A DNA stretch of 49,743 bases from Bacteroidales bacterium UBA4363 (GCA_002393965.1 DGSL01000025.1:28061-77803), one strand, 5' to 3'; shown: positions 8,150 to 18,075, numbered from the stretch's first letter. Numbers and translations: made by a program. Notes: generated from the letters alone by a model not told the origin.

Positions 8150-9850
8150 TTATTTTTTGAGTTCTTTCTGCCAACTATCTTTGAGTGAAACGGTACGATT
8201 GAAAACCAAGGCCCCAGGCTTGGAGTCCGGATCAACATTGAAGTAACCAATACGTTGGAACTGGAAATGATCGAGTGGTTTGGCATGGGAAAGCCAAGGT
8301 TCAACTTTGGCTGTCGTTACGGTCAACGAGTTTGGATTGAGCATCTCATGAAAGTCCCGGTCTTTTTCCTCCTGCAGGTTCTCTACAACAAAAAGTCGGT
8401 CGTAAAGTCGTACTTCAGCATCAATAGCATGACGAACACTTACCCAGTGGATTGTGCCCTTTACCTTACGGTTGCTATCTGGCATTCCAGAGCGTGTGAG
8501 GGGGTCGTATTCTGCATAAACGGTGGTAATGTTACCTTCCGTGTCCTTATCACATCCAGTACAACGAATGATATAGGCGTTTTTCAGACGTACTTCCTTG
8601 CCTGGTGTGAGTCTGAAATATTTTTTTGGAGCCTCTTCCATGAAATCATCCCGCTCGATGTAGAGTTCTCGGGAGAACTGTATTTCATGGGTTCCGTCTT
8701 CTTCCCGTTCAGGGTTGTTGATGGCAACCATGGTCTCCTCTTGATTTTCCGGGTAATTGGTCAGAACAAGTCGGATTGGGTCCAGAACGGCGCTGACACG
8801 TGTTGCATTGGCATTGAGGTCATCACGTACAGCGTGTTCCAGCAATGAGACGTCAATGAGTCCATCATATTTGGTATATCCGATAGTTTTGATAAAATTA
8901 TGGATAGAAGCTGGCGTGTAGCCTCTGCGACGCAGACCACAGATGGTAGGCATACGTGGATCGTCCCATCCACGCACAATTCCTTCGTTGACGAGTTGGA
9001 GCATCTTACGTTTACTCATCACAGTATAGGTGATGTTCAAACGGTTGAACTCGATTTGCCGAGGACGATAGTCTGTTCCGGCAAACTGATCAATGAACCA
9101 GTTGTAGAGTGGTCGATGTACTTCAAACTCCAGGGTGCAGAGCGAATGTGTGACCCCCTCAAAATAATCGGATTGTCCGTGGGCAAAATCGTACATTGGA
9201 TATACTTTCCATTTGTTGCCCGTCCGATGGTGAGGATGAGAGGTGATTATGCGGTAGATAATAGGGTCACGGAAATGCATATTAGGGGAGGACATGTCTA
9301 TCTTGGCCCGTAGTACCATTTTACCATCCGGAATCTCGCCGGAGGACATCTGTTCGAAAAGTTTTAAATTTTCTTCTATTGGTCGGTTACGGAATGGAGA
9401 TTCGGTTCCTGGAATCGTTGGTGTTCCTTTTTGTGAGGCAATCTCTTCCGCAGTTTGTTCATCGACGTAGGCTTTCCCTTCTTTGATGAATCGGATGGCA
9501 AGTTCGTGTAATTGTTCAAAATAGTCGGAAGCATAGTAGATTCCAGCCCACTGAAATCCAAGCCATTTGATGTCTTCCTGAATAGAGTCGACGTATTCAA
9601 CATCCTCCTTTACAGGGTTTGTATCATCAAACCGGAGATTGCAGATGCCACCGTATTTTTTTGCAATACCGAAGTCAAGGCAGATAGCTTTGGCATGGCC
9701 GATGTGGAGGTAACCGTTCGGTTCGGGAGGGAAACGGGTCTGGATTCTTCCTCCGTTTTTGTTTTCTCGAAGGTCTTCCTCAACGAATTGTTCAATGAAG
9801 TTCTTACTTTCTTCCTTTACTTCTGATGTATTAGCGATTTGTTCTTCCAT
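8150..9850 (-). CDS. glnS: glutaminyl-tRNA synthetase
   Basis: Charges tRNA-Gln with glutamine. This 566-residue class I synthetase carries the HIGH motif at residues 49-52 (PPEPNGYLHIGHAK) and the KMSKS-type motif as VMSKRK. GlnRS features include DDTNPVKE after the first motif and a C-terminal anticodon-binding beta-barrel region. Length matches the family (about 554 in E. coli). The start at 9850 gives a short acidic N-terminus before the catalytic domain. It lies 41 bp downstream of lpxA on the same strand and is probably read from the lipid A operon or a local promoter I cannot see. Confidence 0.97.
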   Translation of the reverse strand: MEEQIANTSEVKEESKNFIEQFVEEDLRENKNGGRIQTRFPPEPNGYLHIGHAKAICLDFGIAKKYGGICNLRFDDTNPVKEDVEYVDSIQEDIKWLGFQWAGIYYASDYFEQLHELAIRFIKEGKAYVDEQTAEEIASQKGTPTIPGTESPFRNRPIEENLKLFEQMSSGEIPDGKMVLRAKIDMSSPNMHFRDPIIYRIITSHPHHRTGNKWKVYPMYDFAHGQSDYFEGVTHSLCTLEFEVHRPLYNWFIDQFAGTDYRPRQIEFNRLNITYTVMSKRKMLQLVNEGIVRGWDDPRMPTICGLRRRGYTPASIHNFIKTIGYTKYDGLIDVSLLEHAVRDDLNANATRVSAVLDPIRLVLTNYPENQEETMVAINNPEREEDGTHEIQFSRELYIERDDFMEEAPKKYFRLTPGKEVRLKNAYIIRCTGCDKDTEGNITTVYAEYDPLTRSGMPDSNRKVKGTIHWVSVRHAIDAEVRLYDRLFVVENLQEEKDRDFHEMLNPNSLTVTTAKVEPWLSHAKPLDHFQFQRIGYFNVDPDSKPGALVFNRTVSLKDSWQKELKK

Positions 9851-9891
9851 GGTTTTTTCTGGTCTATCTTACGGGAAGGAGAAGAATTCTA

Positions 9892-10659
9892 TCAGTTGAG
9901 AATGCCTCTATGAGCACTTTTGATGAAGTCAAGAATGATCTTTTTTTCCGGGCTTTCCGGCAATTCTGTTTCTGCTGCAGCAACTCCCTGTGAGATATTC
10001 AGTCCTTCTCGGTATATGCAGTTGTAAACGTCCTGTATAGCATGAATGGTCTCGGTTGAGTATCCTCTCCGTCGTAGTCCGATAGTATTCAGACCTGCAT
10101 AGCGAGCCGGCTCACGTCCGATAATCGTGTAAGGAGGCACATCTTTAGGCAATCGACTGCCGCCTTGAATCATGGAGTGTGCTCCGATACGTACAAACTG
10201 ATGGCACAGTGTGCCTCCTCCGATGGTGGCATAGTCTTCAATAACAACTTCCCCAGCAATCTGACAAGCGTTGGACATGATGATGTTGTTGCCAAGTACA
10301 CAGTCGTGTGCAATATGGCAATAAGCCATAATAAGACAATTGGAACCTATGATGGTTGTGTCTTTCGAGGCTGTGCCACGATTTACGGTGACGTATTCCC
10401 GAATTCTTGTTCCATCGCCAATGACGGCTGTGGTTTTCTCTCCTTTGAATTTCAGGTCTTGAGGGACATTGGCAATGACAGCTCCTGTTGCAATAAAACA
10501 ATTCTTGCCAATGCGTGCGCCGTCAAGTATGACGGCTCCGGACATAATTTCGGTTCCGTCTCCAATTTCCACGTCGTCCGAAATAGTTACAAAAGGACCT
10601 ATTTTGACGTTTTTGCCGATTTTAGCCTTAGGGCTTATTACGCTGAGTGGATAGTCCAT
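9892..10659 (-). CDS. lpxA: UDP-N-acetylglucosamine acyltransferase LpxA
   Basis: Adds a 3-hydroxyacyl chain from acyl carrier protein to UDP-GlcNAc, the first step of lipid A synthesis. The 255-residue protein has hexapeptide repeats of a left-handed beta helix from the N-terminus (ISPKAKIGKNVKIGPFVTI onward). The catalytic His lies in YCHIAHDCVLG at about residue 120. A helical C-terminal domain with NTIGLRRRGYS follows. It sits 50 bp after lpxC-fabZ in the usual Bacteroidetes order lpxD, lpxC-fabZ, lpxA. Confidence 0.96.
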   Translation of the reverse strand: MDYPLSVISPKAKIGKNVKIGPFVTISDDVEIGDGTEIMSGAVILDGARIGKNCFIATGAVIANVPQDLKFKGEKTTAVIGDGTRIREYVTVNRGTASKDTTIIGSNCLIMAYCHIAHDCVLGNNIIMSNACQIAGEVVIEDYATIGGGTLCHQFVRIGAHSMIQGGSRLPKDVPPYTIIGREPARYAGLNTIGLRRRGYSTETIHAIQDVYNCIYREGLNISQGVAAAETELPESPEKKIILDFIKSAHRGILN

Positions 10660-10709
10660 ATATTTTCTTTTTATATCGTTTTATCGTTCTTTCATCCGGT
10701 ACGCTATTT

Positions 10710-12110
10710 TCAAGCGTCATTCCGGCTGGATGGTTTATTTTTTATAATGATGGCGGAGAGGTCTGCCTCGGTAACTATTTTTTCACCTACAAAGGCTGTG
10801 CATCGCATGTGTACCATTCCTCGTTTGATAGGTTCGAGCAGTTGTAGGGAGAAGATGAGGGTATCGCCAGGAACGACCTTGTTGCGGAAGCGTACTTCGC
10901 TCATTTTGGTAAAGTAGGTAGAGTAGGTGGTTGGGTCATCTACGTTAGAGAGAGCAAGAATACCTCCCGTCTGCGCCATGGCTTCTATAATTAAAACACC
11001 CGGCATGACAGGTTCATCTGGGAAATGTCCGAGGAAGAAGGATTCATTGGCGGTTACATTTTTCAGTCCGACAACATGTGTTTTCGAGAGTTCCAAAATT
11101 TTGTCAACAAGTTGGAAAGGCCAACGGTGTGGAAGAAGGGACTTGATTTTTTTGTTGTCGCATATTGGTGATGCGTCAGGGTCGTAGAGAGGCGCGAACA
11201 CATCCTGATGTCGATTTTCCTTGCGTATTTTTTTTGCAAAAGCGGTGTTTGAAGTATGACCAGGACGGGTGGCAACAACGCGTCCTATGATAGGTCGTCC
11301 TATCAGAGCGAGGTCTCCTATAAGATCCAATAGTTTATGTCGAGCCGGTTCGTTAACAAAACGCAGGTCTCCGCTCAGGATGCCTGGTTTGTTCTCAATA
11401 TTCTCATGTCCGGTGACTTTTGCAATATGTTGGAAGTCTTCGTCGTTCATGACCTGATCGTAGATGACGATGGCATTGTTTAAGTCTCCGCCTTTGATGT
11501 ATCCACCTTTTAAGAGTGGTTCAATTTCACGTACAAAGACGAATGTACGGCACGAGGCTATTTCCGTCCTGTAGTTTTGCATGTCATTCAGGTCCGCATA
11601 TTGGTTGGGTAGAATAGGTGAGTCAAATTCCACACCAACTTGTACCGAGAAGTGGTCGTCTGGCAAAATCGTGATTTTCGTGCCAGTCTCTTTGTCTTCG
11701 TAGTCAATGCGATGGTGGACAAAGAAGGGGTTGCATGGCAGTTGTTGTTCCTGAATACCTACTTTCTCAATGTTCTCAGCATAATATCGTGCAGAACCAT
11801 CCAAAATCGGCAGTTCGGGTGCGTCCACTTCGAGGATGGCATTGTTAATGCCATAGGCATAGAGCGCTGACATAGCATGTTCGATGGTGGAGACAGTTGC
11901 TTCTCCACGGGTGACAACAGTGCCTCGGGTCGTACCGCTGACACATTCGGCCAATGCGGGTACTGTGGGTTCACCTTCAAGGTCCGTTCGTTTAAAGACA
12001 ATACCTGTATTTTCAGGAGCAGGGCATACTTTTAGTGTGATGTCCATGCCAGTGTGAAGTCCTTTTGAACGGAGTGTGAAAGATTCTTTGATTGTGCGTT
12101 GGTTTGCCAT
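10710..12110 (-). CDS. lpxC-fabZ: bifunctional LpxC deacetylase - FabZ dehydratase
   Basis: A fusion of two enzymes in 466 residues. The N-terminal part (about 1-305) is UDP-3-O-acyl-GlcNAc deacetylase, the committed step of lipid A synthesis. Zinc ligands are visible in STIEHAMSALYAYG (His 78) and RHKLLDLIGDLALIG. The C-terminal part (about 315-460) is 3-hydroxyacyl-ACP dehydratase FabZ, with LLPHRWPFQLVDKI, the His of FLGHFPDEPVMPG and the Glu of IIEAMAQTGG. FabZ diverts hydroxyacyl-ACP to fatty acid elongation while LpxA/LpxC use it for lipid A, so the fusion couples competing branches. This fusion is known in Bacteroidetes and is not an error. Confidence 0.97.
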   Translation of the reverse strand: MANQRTIKESFTLRSKGLHTGMDITLKVCPAPENTGIVFKRTDLEGEPTVPALAECVSGTTRGTVVTRGEATVSTIEHAMSALYAYGINNAILEVDAPELPILDGSARYYAENIEKVGIQEQQLPCNPFFVHHRIDYEDKETGTKITILPDDHFSVQVGVEFDSPILPNQYADLNDMQNYRTEIASCRTFVFVREIEPLLKGGYIKGGDLNNAIVIYDQVMNDEDFQHIAKVTGHENIENKPGILSGDLRFVNEPARHKLLDLIGDLALIGRPIIGRVVATRPGHTSNTAFAKKIRKENRHQDVFAPLYDPDASPICDNKKIKSLLPHRWPFQLVDKILELSKTHVVGLKNVTANESFFLGHFPDEPVMPGVLIIEAMAQTGGILALSNVDDPTTYSTYFTKMSEVRFRNKVVPGDTLIFSLQLLEPIKRGMVHMRCTAFVGEKIVTEADLSAIIIKNKPSSRNDA

Positions 12111-12157
12111 TTTTCTGTTTTTATTTTCTTCGAGAGAAGTGGAGGACAGGAGAATAT

Positions 12158-13210
12158 TCAGTCTTTTTTTAATTCTTTCTTTAAGTTGTCCAGTTCCTTG
12201 CGGAGTGCGCCGATTTCTTTGTACAGCTCTGGTAGCATATGTTCTACTGCTATCATTTTACGCCATTTATAGACATCGGTTGCTGGGTAGCCCATGAGGG
12301 TCTGGCCGCTTTTCTTGATGGTACCAGGTACGCCAGCTTGAGCACCGAGAGTAGTGTGGTCGGCAATTTGGATGTGTCCAGTTACGCCAACTTGGCCGGC
12401 AAGAATGCAGTTTTCGCCAATCTTGGTCGAACCGGCAACGCCGCATTGTGCAGCCATGGCAGTATTGCGTCCTATTTCAACGTTATGTGCCAGATGGACA
12501 AGATTGTCAATCTTGACACCGGAATGGATCAAGGTAGAACCCATTGTTGAACGGTCTATGGTTGCGTTGGCGCCAATCTCGACGTTGTCTTCTATGCAGA
12601 CATTACCTATTTGTGGAAGTTTGGACCATGTTCCGTCCTTTTCAGGAACAAATCCGAATCCATCGGCTCCAATGACGCATCCTGCATGCAGAATACAATG
12701 ATTGCCAACCTGACAATGGTCATAAACATGCACGCCAGCATAGAGGATGGTTTCTTGTCCGATGCGGGCGTGGTGTCCTACTGTGGCATGTGGATAGATA
12801 AATGTATCATCGCCGATAGTGGCATGCTCACCGACAAAGGCATGAGGGCCTATATAGACGTTTTTTCCGATAGTGGCGGTAGGTGCTACGAAGGCTAGGG
12901 AATCAATGCCTGGAGTCGGTTTAGGCATATTCATTTGGACAAGATTCAGCAACTGGGAGAGAGCCTTATATGAGGAGGGTACTTTAATAAGAGTTGCCTT
13001 TATGGGCTTTGAAGGCTGAAAGGAGTCGTCAACGAGAACGACAGAAGCCTTTGTGGTATAGAGGAAAGGCTCGTACTTTGGATTGGAGAGGAACGAGATG
13101 GTACCAGGCTCTCCATTTTCGATTTTTGAGGCGTCATGTACGGTTGCGTTCGGGTCCCCGACAACAATTCCTTTCAGGAAGTCGGCTATCTGTTTCGCTG
13201 TGAATTCCAT
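12158..13210 (-). CDS. lpxD: UDP-3-O-acylglucosamine N-acyltransferase LpxD
   Basis: Adds the second 3-hydroxyacyl chain to the product of LpxC. The 350-residue protein has an N-terminal uridine-binding domain ([18 protein letters not shown]), hexapeptide repeats from about residue 105 ([20 protein letters not shown]), and the catalytic His region [15 protein letters not shown] helical, charged tail ends in Lys-rich sequence. It is the first gene of the lipid A cluster and has a good promoter at 13240-13270. Confidence 0.96.
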   Translation of the reverse strand: MEFTAKQIADFLKGIVVGDPNATVHDASKIENGEPGTISFLSNPKYEPFLYTTKASVVLVDDSFQPSKPIKATLIKVPSSYKALSQLLNLVQMNMPKPTPGIDSLAFVAPTATIGKNVYIGPHAFVGEHATIGDDTFIYPHATVGHHARIGQETILYAGVHVYDHCQVGNHCILHAGCVIGADGFGFVPEKDGTWSKLPQIGNVCIEDNVEIGANATIDRSTMGSTLIHSGVKIDNLVHLAHNVEIGRNTAMAAQCGVAGSTKIGENCILAGQVGVTGHIQIADHTTLGAQAGVPGTIKKSGQTLMGYPATDVYKWRKMIAVEHMLPELYKEIGALRKELDNLKKELKKD

Positions 13211-13239
13211 CCTATTCTTTATTATTTTTATTTAATAGG

Positions 13240-13270
13240 CAAATATACGCTTTCTTGCTTAATTTCCCAA
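13240..13270 (-). promoter_or_regulatory. promoter of the lpxD-lpxC/fabZ-lpxA operon
   Basis: Minus-strand TATATTTG (13247 to 13240) is preceded after 20 bp by TTG (13270 to 13268). The spacing fits the Bacteroidetes consensus, and the box lies about 30 bp before the lpxD start. Confidence 0.6.
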
Positions 13271-13291
13271 GTGGAGTTTCTGCGGTTTTTG

Positions 13292-14599
13292 TCAGATGTC
13301 CAGATGGCAGAGGTAGTAGCGTGTGGTTCGTTTGGATAGCATGCGTGTATTGAGAATGTCAGAGACATCTGAGAGTTCACTTACAGACCCATCACGGTGG
13401 AGGATAAGAATATTGTCTGAGGAAGGATCGTAGGTACGAGAGCGTACGGGTCCACAGGAGAGGAAGTATTCTGCTTCGTCAGGTGTAATGTGATAGTGTT
13501 GGGAGTAGTGTTGGATGAGTTGTTGTTGAAGAGGTTGGAGTTGTTCGTCAGAGTCGGCTTGTCGTACTTTGAATAGTTGTCGATTGATGAGTCCCTGACA
13601 GAGTTTTGCGAGTATGATGTCGTTATGGTTTTGCCATACTTTAAGTGCGGTAAGCACGTCTGCGTCATCGAGAAGGGAATAGTATTGTATAGCGTGGTCA
13701 GAGGAGAGCGTTTCGAGATTATGATTGGATTGGAGGAAGTGGTTGAGAGCGGGAGAGGCGAAGAGCTGTGTTCCGAGTGCAGTGAGTTGTTTTGCTCTAC
13801 GGATGGCATGTCGGAGCATGGTTTCTGCTGCAACGGCTGTTTTGTGAAGGTAAACTTGCCAATACATCAGGCGTCGAGCAATGAGAAAGTTCTCGGCGGA
13901 GTAGATTCCTTTTTCTTCGATGACGAGTCGGTCGTCTTTGACGTTGAGCATTTTGATAAGTCGATCGGCTCCGACGTTTCCTTCACGAACACCGGAAAAG
14001 AAGCTATCTCGGACGAGATAGTCCATACGATCCATATCGAGTTGTGATGAGATGAGTTGGTGAAGGTAGTGTTTCGGGTAGTTGTCCGTAAAGATTTCGA
14101 TGGCCAGGTCTAGTTGTCCCCGGAAGTTTTCCTCATTGTTGATGCGACGGGTGAGTAGTAGTGTAATCTCTTCGTGGTTTGCATAGGGAATGAGGACGTG
14201 TTCGAGTGCGTGGGAGAAAGGGCCGTGACCGATGTCATGGAGAAGAATAGCAGCGAGAGTGGCTTCTTCCTCCGTGTCGGTGATGTGGTGTCCTCGACTG
14301 CGGAGATGTCGGATGGCTTCCTGCGTGAGGTGCATGGCTCCGAGAGAGTGGATGAAACGTGTATGTGTGTTGCCAGGATAGACAAAATAGGAGAGACCCA
14401 ATTGTCTGATACGTGTGAGTCTCTGGACATAAGGGTGTTGTAAAAGGTCGTAGAGAAGAGTGAAAGGCAGTGATACGAATCCGAGAACTGGGTCGTTGAT
14501 GATTTTGTTTTTCGAGGTCACGGTCGGTTGTGTTTTGGTGTATTCTGTGTACTTTGTGTTTAGACGAAATATAAGAGAGGATATTATTGTTGAACCCAA
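13292..14599 (-). CDS. HD-domain phosphohydrolase (COG1078 type)
   Basis: A 435-residue HD-superfamily phosphohydrolase, distantly related to dGTPases. The metal site is visible as RFIHSLGAMHL, ILLHDIGHGPFSHALEHVL and the later QLDMDRMDYLVRDS, in the His...His-Asp...Asp order. Substrate is unknown for this branch. The annotated start at 14599 overlaps the end of the LytTR regulator gene by 16 bp, which suggests coupled translation. A GTG about 28 codons in is an alternative start, because the first residues look non-conserved. lpxD follows after 81 bp but has its own promoter. Confidence 0.88.
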   Translation of the reverse strand: MGSTIISSLIFRLNTKYTEYTKTQPTVTSKNKIINDPVLGFVSLPFTLLYDLLQHPYVQRLTRIRQLGLSYFVYPGNTHTRFIHSLGAMHLTQEAIRHLRSRGHHITDTEEEATLAAILLHDIGHGPFSHALEHVLIPYANHEEITLLLTRRINNEENFRGQLDLAIEIFTDNYPKHYLHQLISSQLDMDRMDYLVRDSFFSGVREGNVGADRLIKMLNVKDDRLVIEEKGIYSAENFLIARRLMYWQVYLHKTAVAAETMLRHAIRRAKQLTALGTQLFASPALNHFLQSNHNLETLSSDHAIQYYSLLDDADVLTALKVWQNHNDIILAKLCQGLINRQLFKVRQADSDEQLQPLQQQLIQHYSQHYHITPDEAEYFLSCGPVRSRTYDPSSDNILILHRDGSVSELSDVSDILNTRMLSKRTTRYYLCHLDI

Positions 14600-15357
14600 C
14601 GGAGGAAGTCGGAGGCCTTGACTTTAGATACGATGATAGGTTCTGGGGTAGGCAGTGAGAGGTGTACGACGAGACGTCGTGTGAAGTAATGTTCAATACC
14701 GGTAATGGCTTTGCGTGCAATGATATACTGCCGGTTGGCTTTATAGAAAAGTCGAGGGTCGAGTTGTGATTCGATAGATTCGAGGGTGTAGTTGACGACG
14801 TAGAGGGAGCCGTCTTTGAGATGAGCGCTGACAATGCCATCGACGGAGTTGAAGAAGAGGATGTCATCGACATGTATGGGAATGATTTTGTCTTTGTAAT
14901 AGACGAGAAGAGATGTTTTGTAAGGGTTCTCGAAATGTGCGAGGAGGTTCTGTATCTGTTGTTGTTGGTTGGAAGAGGTTTCGTTTCTGGTAGAGGAGAG
15001 AGAAGCGAATCGCTCAAATTTTGCCAGAGCGTGTTCGAGTTTCTCTTCGTCAATGGGTTTAAGAAGATAGTCGATACCATTTGTCTCGAATGCCTGAATA
15101 GCGTATTCGTCAAAGGCAGTACAGAATACGATGGGGCAGGAGACTATGGTTTCCCGGTAGATTTCGAATGAAAGTCCATCAGCAAGTTGAATGTCCGAGA
15201 AAATAAGGTCTGGTTCCGGGTTGCTTCCGAGCCATTGGACGGCGGATTTCACGGAGGCGACAATGGCGATAACATGCATGTCGGGGCGTAGGGATTCTAT
15301 GAGCTTTTTCAGTTCCTTCGCTGTTTTGGCTTCGTCTTCGATGATAAGCAGATTCAT
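14584..15357 (-). CDS. LytTR-family response regulator
   Basis: A 257-residue two-component regulator. The receiver domain covers about residues 1-120, with the acidic pair in IIEDEAKT, phospho-acceptor Asp 55 in IFSDIQLADG, Thr 80 and Lys 100 in YLLKPID. The LytTR DNA-binding domain covers about 150-257, with the strand pattern of FKANRQYIIARKAITGIEHY in shifted form (YKANRQYIIARK). The kinase gene lies directly upstream on the same strand (68 bp gap), and the HD gene overlaps its 3' end. Confidence 0.93.
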   Translation of the reverse strand: MNLLIIEDEAKTAKELKKLIESLRPDMHVIAIVASVKSAVQWLGSNPEPDLIFSDIQLADGLSFEIYRETIVSCPIVFCTAFDEYAIQAFETNGIDYLLKPIDEEKLEHALAKFERFASLSSTRNETSSNQQQQIQNLLAHFENPYKTSLLVYYKDKIIPIHVDDILFFNSVDGIVSAHLKDGSLYVVNYTLESIESQLDPRLFYKANRQYIIARKAITGIEHYFTRRLVVHLSLPTPEPIIVSKVKASDFLRWVQQ

Positions 15358-15425
15358 GATTGTTTCGTTTTTATTGTTTTGTTCAATACCTTTTCAGTAA
15401 ATAATAGAGGACCTGAAGAGGAGGA

Positions 15426-16487
15426 TTATTCGGAACGAAGGAGGGGAATGCGGACAGAGAAGGTTGAGTCTGTTCGTTGTATTTCCATGTTTCGTTCGCC
15501 CAATAGACGATAGCGGTTGCGGATATTCTGAAGTCCAATTCCAAAACTTTCTGTGTGAGAGAGTTTTGGTTGAATATTGTTAGTTACAACGAGCCATTCG
15601 GATCCGTCGTTGCAGATGGAGACATGAAGGGGTTCTTCAAAGGACACGACGTTGTGTTTTGTCGCATTCTCGATAAGAATCTGGAGTGCGAGCGGTGGAA
15701 GGCATTTGTCGAGCAGAGGCCGGTCTATACTAATGTCGATGTGGAGTCCATCTTCGAATCGTTCTTTGAGAATGTAGAGATAAGATTCGGTGAAGTTCAT
15801 TTCCTCGCGGAGGGTGACGAGGTTTTTTTCTTTGCGAGAGAGGAGGTAGCGATAGACATTGCTGAGTTGTGTAACAAAGTTTTTGGTTTTGTTTTCGAAG
15901 GTGATAGATCGTAGGGTAGAAAGGGCGTTGAAGAGGAAGTGTGGGGAGATTTGCTGTCGCAGGAGTCGAAGTTGTGTGTCGAAGTTTTCCTGTCGAAGTT
16001 TTTCCATTTCTTTTTCTGCAGCATGGTGTCGCTCGCGTTCTCGCTGAGTATAGATGATGTAGTAGACGAGTCCGAGAGCAAAACCGGCCCGCAATATTTC
16101 GAGGAGGATGCGTAGATTAAGAGGGAATGATGAGAATAAGGTGACTGTATGTAAGGCCCATAGTCGCTGGTAGTCTTCAAGGAAAGGAGCAATGGCACGT
16201 ATATAGAGAATCTGCATGTGTCCGCTGAAAATGCTGAGCATGAGAGCCAGGGCAGCAGAGAGAATCATGATGCCATATTTCCGTGTTGTTGCATAATGAT
16301 GGATGACTTCGCAACAAAGCACAATAAGGGTGGTACCTAACACGTGGAAGACGAACAACAAGATCAGAAGTCGCCATTGTTGAGTGCCTAATATCAAGAA
16401 ATTGGGAATCAGTCCCAGCATGCCGAGAATGAATCCCAAACGGAGGGAGTTGCGAGGGCGCAGTATTTGGAATAAGGTCTGCTCCAT
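15426..16487 (-). CDS. LytS/YehU-type sensor histidine kinase
   Basis: A 353-residue membrane kinase of the His_kinase (LytS) family. Hydrophobic stretches at about 15-35, 38-58, 72-92, 112-125 and 130-147 suggest four to five membrane helices with almost no extracellular sensor domain. A short coiled coil (about 148-175) leads to the phospho-acceptor His 183 in QQISPHFLFNALSTLRS. The ATP-binding part shows LPPLALQILIENATKHNV and SFGIGLQNIRNRYRLLG. It is paired with the LytTR regulator downstream. The sensed signal cannot be told from the sequence; a membrane-state signal is a guess. Confidence 0.92.
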   Translation of the reverse strand: MEQTLFQILRPRNSLRLGFILGMLGLIPNFLILGTQQWRLLILLFVFHVLGTTLIVLCCEVIHHYATTRKYGIMILSAALALMLSIFSGHMQILYIRAIAPFLEDYQRLWALHTVTLFSSFPLNLRILLEILRAGFALGLVYYIIYTQRERERHHAAEKEMEKLRQENFDTQLRLLRQQISPHFLFNALSTLRSITFENKTKNFVTQLSNVYRYLLSRKEKNLVTLREEMNFTESYLYILKERFEDGLHIDISIDRPLLDKCLPPLALQILIENATKHNVVSFEEPLHVSICNDGSEWLVVTNNIQPKLSHTESFGIGLQNIRNRYRLLGERNMEIQRTDSTFSVRIPLLRSE

Positions 16488-16590
16488 TTTTTTAGTTTTT
16501 TCTCCCTAATGATTATGATAATTTGTTCCTGTCATGGTAGAGAAGAACCAAGTATGTCTCTGCTCAATTAACTCAAAAGATGCAATGCGT

Positions 16591-18054
16591 TTATGATGTG
16601 CAGAGATCAGATAGAAGGGCAATAAGCAGATCATAGGTGCGGTTGGTAGAGGCAACGTTAAGCCGTTCGGATGGAGAGTGGACCCCAGTCATGTCCGGTC
16701 CGAAGGAGACCATATCCCAGTCCGGATATTTTTTGAGAAATACGCCACACTCAAGTCCAGCATGAATAATTTTGATAATGGGTTCTTTGCCGAAGAGACG
16801 CAGGTAGGTCTGGCGAGTCTGTTCGACGATAGGTGAATGAAAATTAGGTGTCCATCCGGGATAGTCTTTGCCAGTAGTGACGGTGGCATGTGCCTGTTGG
16901 AAAAGTTCTGTAATACGTTTGATAATCTTTCTTTTCTCCTCTTCGAATGAGGAACGTTGAGAGGTCTCAATGAGCAGAGATCCGTTGTGAGTGCTGACAG
17001 CGGCAAGATTGGTGGATGTATCAACGAGTGTTGGAACGTCTGTATTGTAGGCAATGGGGCCATGTGGACATTCATTCAAAATATGGATCAGAGTGTCGGA
17101 TGTGTCTTTCGGCATAAGTGTTTCTGGAACATCGGACGATGTCAGGTCAATTTTAATGTGAGGGTCTGTTTCTGCATATTCCTTTTCTTTTTCGCAGAGG
17201 TATATGTTGGTCAGGACACGCAGTTGTTCTTTGTCGGCATAGGATACCGTTCCTGTAGCGGTGGCATGGCGAGGGATTGCATTCCGCAGGTTGCCTCCGT
17301 CAATTGTACTCAATCGCAGGTCGGTCAAGCCAGCGATTCGTTGAAGTAAGTCAGTCAACAGTTTGATGGCATTTGCGCGGTTGCGATGAATGTCTTCGCC
17401 CGAGTGTCCTCCCTTCAGACCATCAATGGTCAGAGTAAAAGCAAAGACACCTTCGGGTGTCTTCTCGGGTGTGAAATCCAAAGTAGCAAGAGTGTCGGCT
17501 CCTCCGGCGCATCCGATGCAAAACTGTCCCTCTTCTTCACTGTCCAGATTAATCATACGTTTGCCACGGACCCAGTTGGGGCGTATTCCGTTGGCGCCTC
17601 CCAGTCCAGCTTCCTCGTCCACGGTAAAGAGGGCTTCCAGTGCTGGGTGTTTCAGTTCCGAATTCTCCATTACGGCAAGTATCAATGCCACACCGATTCC
17701 GTCATCCGCTCCGAGAGTCGTTCCTTTTGCCTGAGCCCATCCATCTTCTCCGATTTCCCATTCGATAGGGTCAGTATCAAAGTTGTGTGTAGAATGACGA
17801 TCTTTTTCGCACACCATGTCTATGTGAGCTTGCATGATAACCGGTTCGGCTTTTTCTTGTCCTTTGGATGCGTTGGCTCGCAGCAGGACGTTACCTATTT
17901 CATCAACGTCTGCTTCCAGTCCGTGTTTTGCGGCGAATTGTAGTAGGTATTGACGAATCTGCTCTTCTTTCTTGGAAGCGCGTGGTATTCGTGTGATTTC
18001 TTGGAAATAATGCCAAACGGCACTGTATTTTCCTTGTATAGGGTTATGGTTCAT
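16591..18054 (-). CDS. pepD: aminoacyl-histidine dipeptidase PepD (Xaa-His dipeptidase)
   Basis: A 487-residue M20-family zinc dipeptidase of the PepD group, which cleaves X-His and other dipeptides in the cytoplasm. Metal and catalytic motifs are MQAHIDMVCEKD, LGADDGIGVALILAV and LFTVDEEAGLGGANGI. The C-terminal metal ligand lies near GPDMTGVHSPSERL. Length and the long insert between catalytic parts match PepD (E. coli 485). It has a -7 box very close to its start. Confidence 0.96.
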   Translation of the reverse strand: MNHNPIQGKYSAVWHYFQEITRIPRASKKEEQIRQYLLQFAAKHGLEADVDEIGNVLLRANASKGQEKAEPVIMQAHIDMVCEKDRHSTHNFDTDPIEWEIGEDGWAQAKGTTLGADDGIGVALILAVMENSELKHPALEALFTVDEEAGLGGANGIRPNWVRGKRMINLDSEEEGQFCIGCAGGADTLATLDFTPEKTPEGVFAFTLTIDGLKGGHSGEDIHRNRANAIKLLTDLLQRIAGLTDLRLSTIDGGNLRNAIPRHATATGTVSYADKEQLRVLTNIYLCEKEKEYAETDPHIKIDLTSSDVPETLMPKDTSDTLIHILNECPHGPIAYNTDVPTLVDTSTNLAAVSTHNGSLLIETSQRSSFEEEKRKIIKRITELFQQAHATVTTGKDYPGWTPNFHSPIVEQTRQTYLRLFGKEPIIKIIHAGLECGVFLKKYPDWDMVSFGPDMTGVHSPSERLNVASTNRTYDLLIALLSDLCTS

Positions 18055-18075
18055 TTTTTATTTGATTATTTCTTA

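Noticed and set aside
10165..10917. 250-codon plus-strand frame across lpxA and lpxC-fabZ
   Set aside because: Antisense to two essential, strongly conserved genes with no promoter box or domain.
10710..12110. lpxC-fabZ fusion as a novel gene fusion
   Set aside because: This fusion is well known in Bacteroidetes, so it is not new.
14235..15113. 292-codon minus-strand frame overlapping the LytTR and HD genes
   Set aside because: It is in a different frame from two well-conserved genes, and its product is low-complexity Ser/Thr/Pro/His sequence without any domain.
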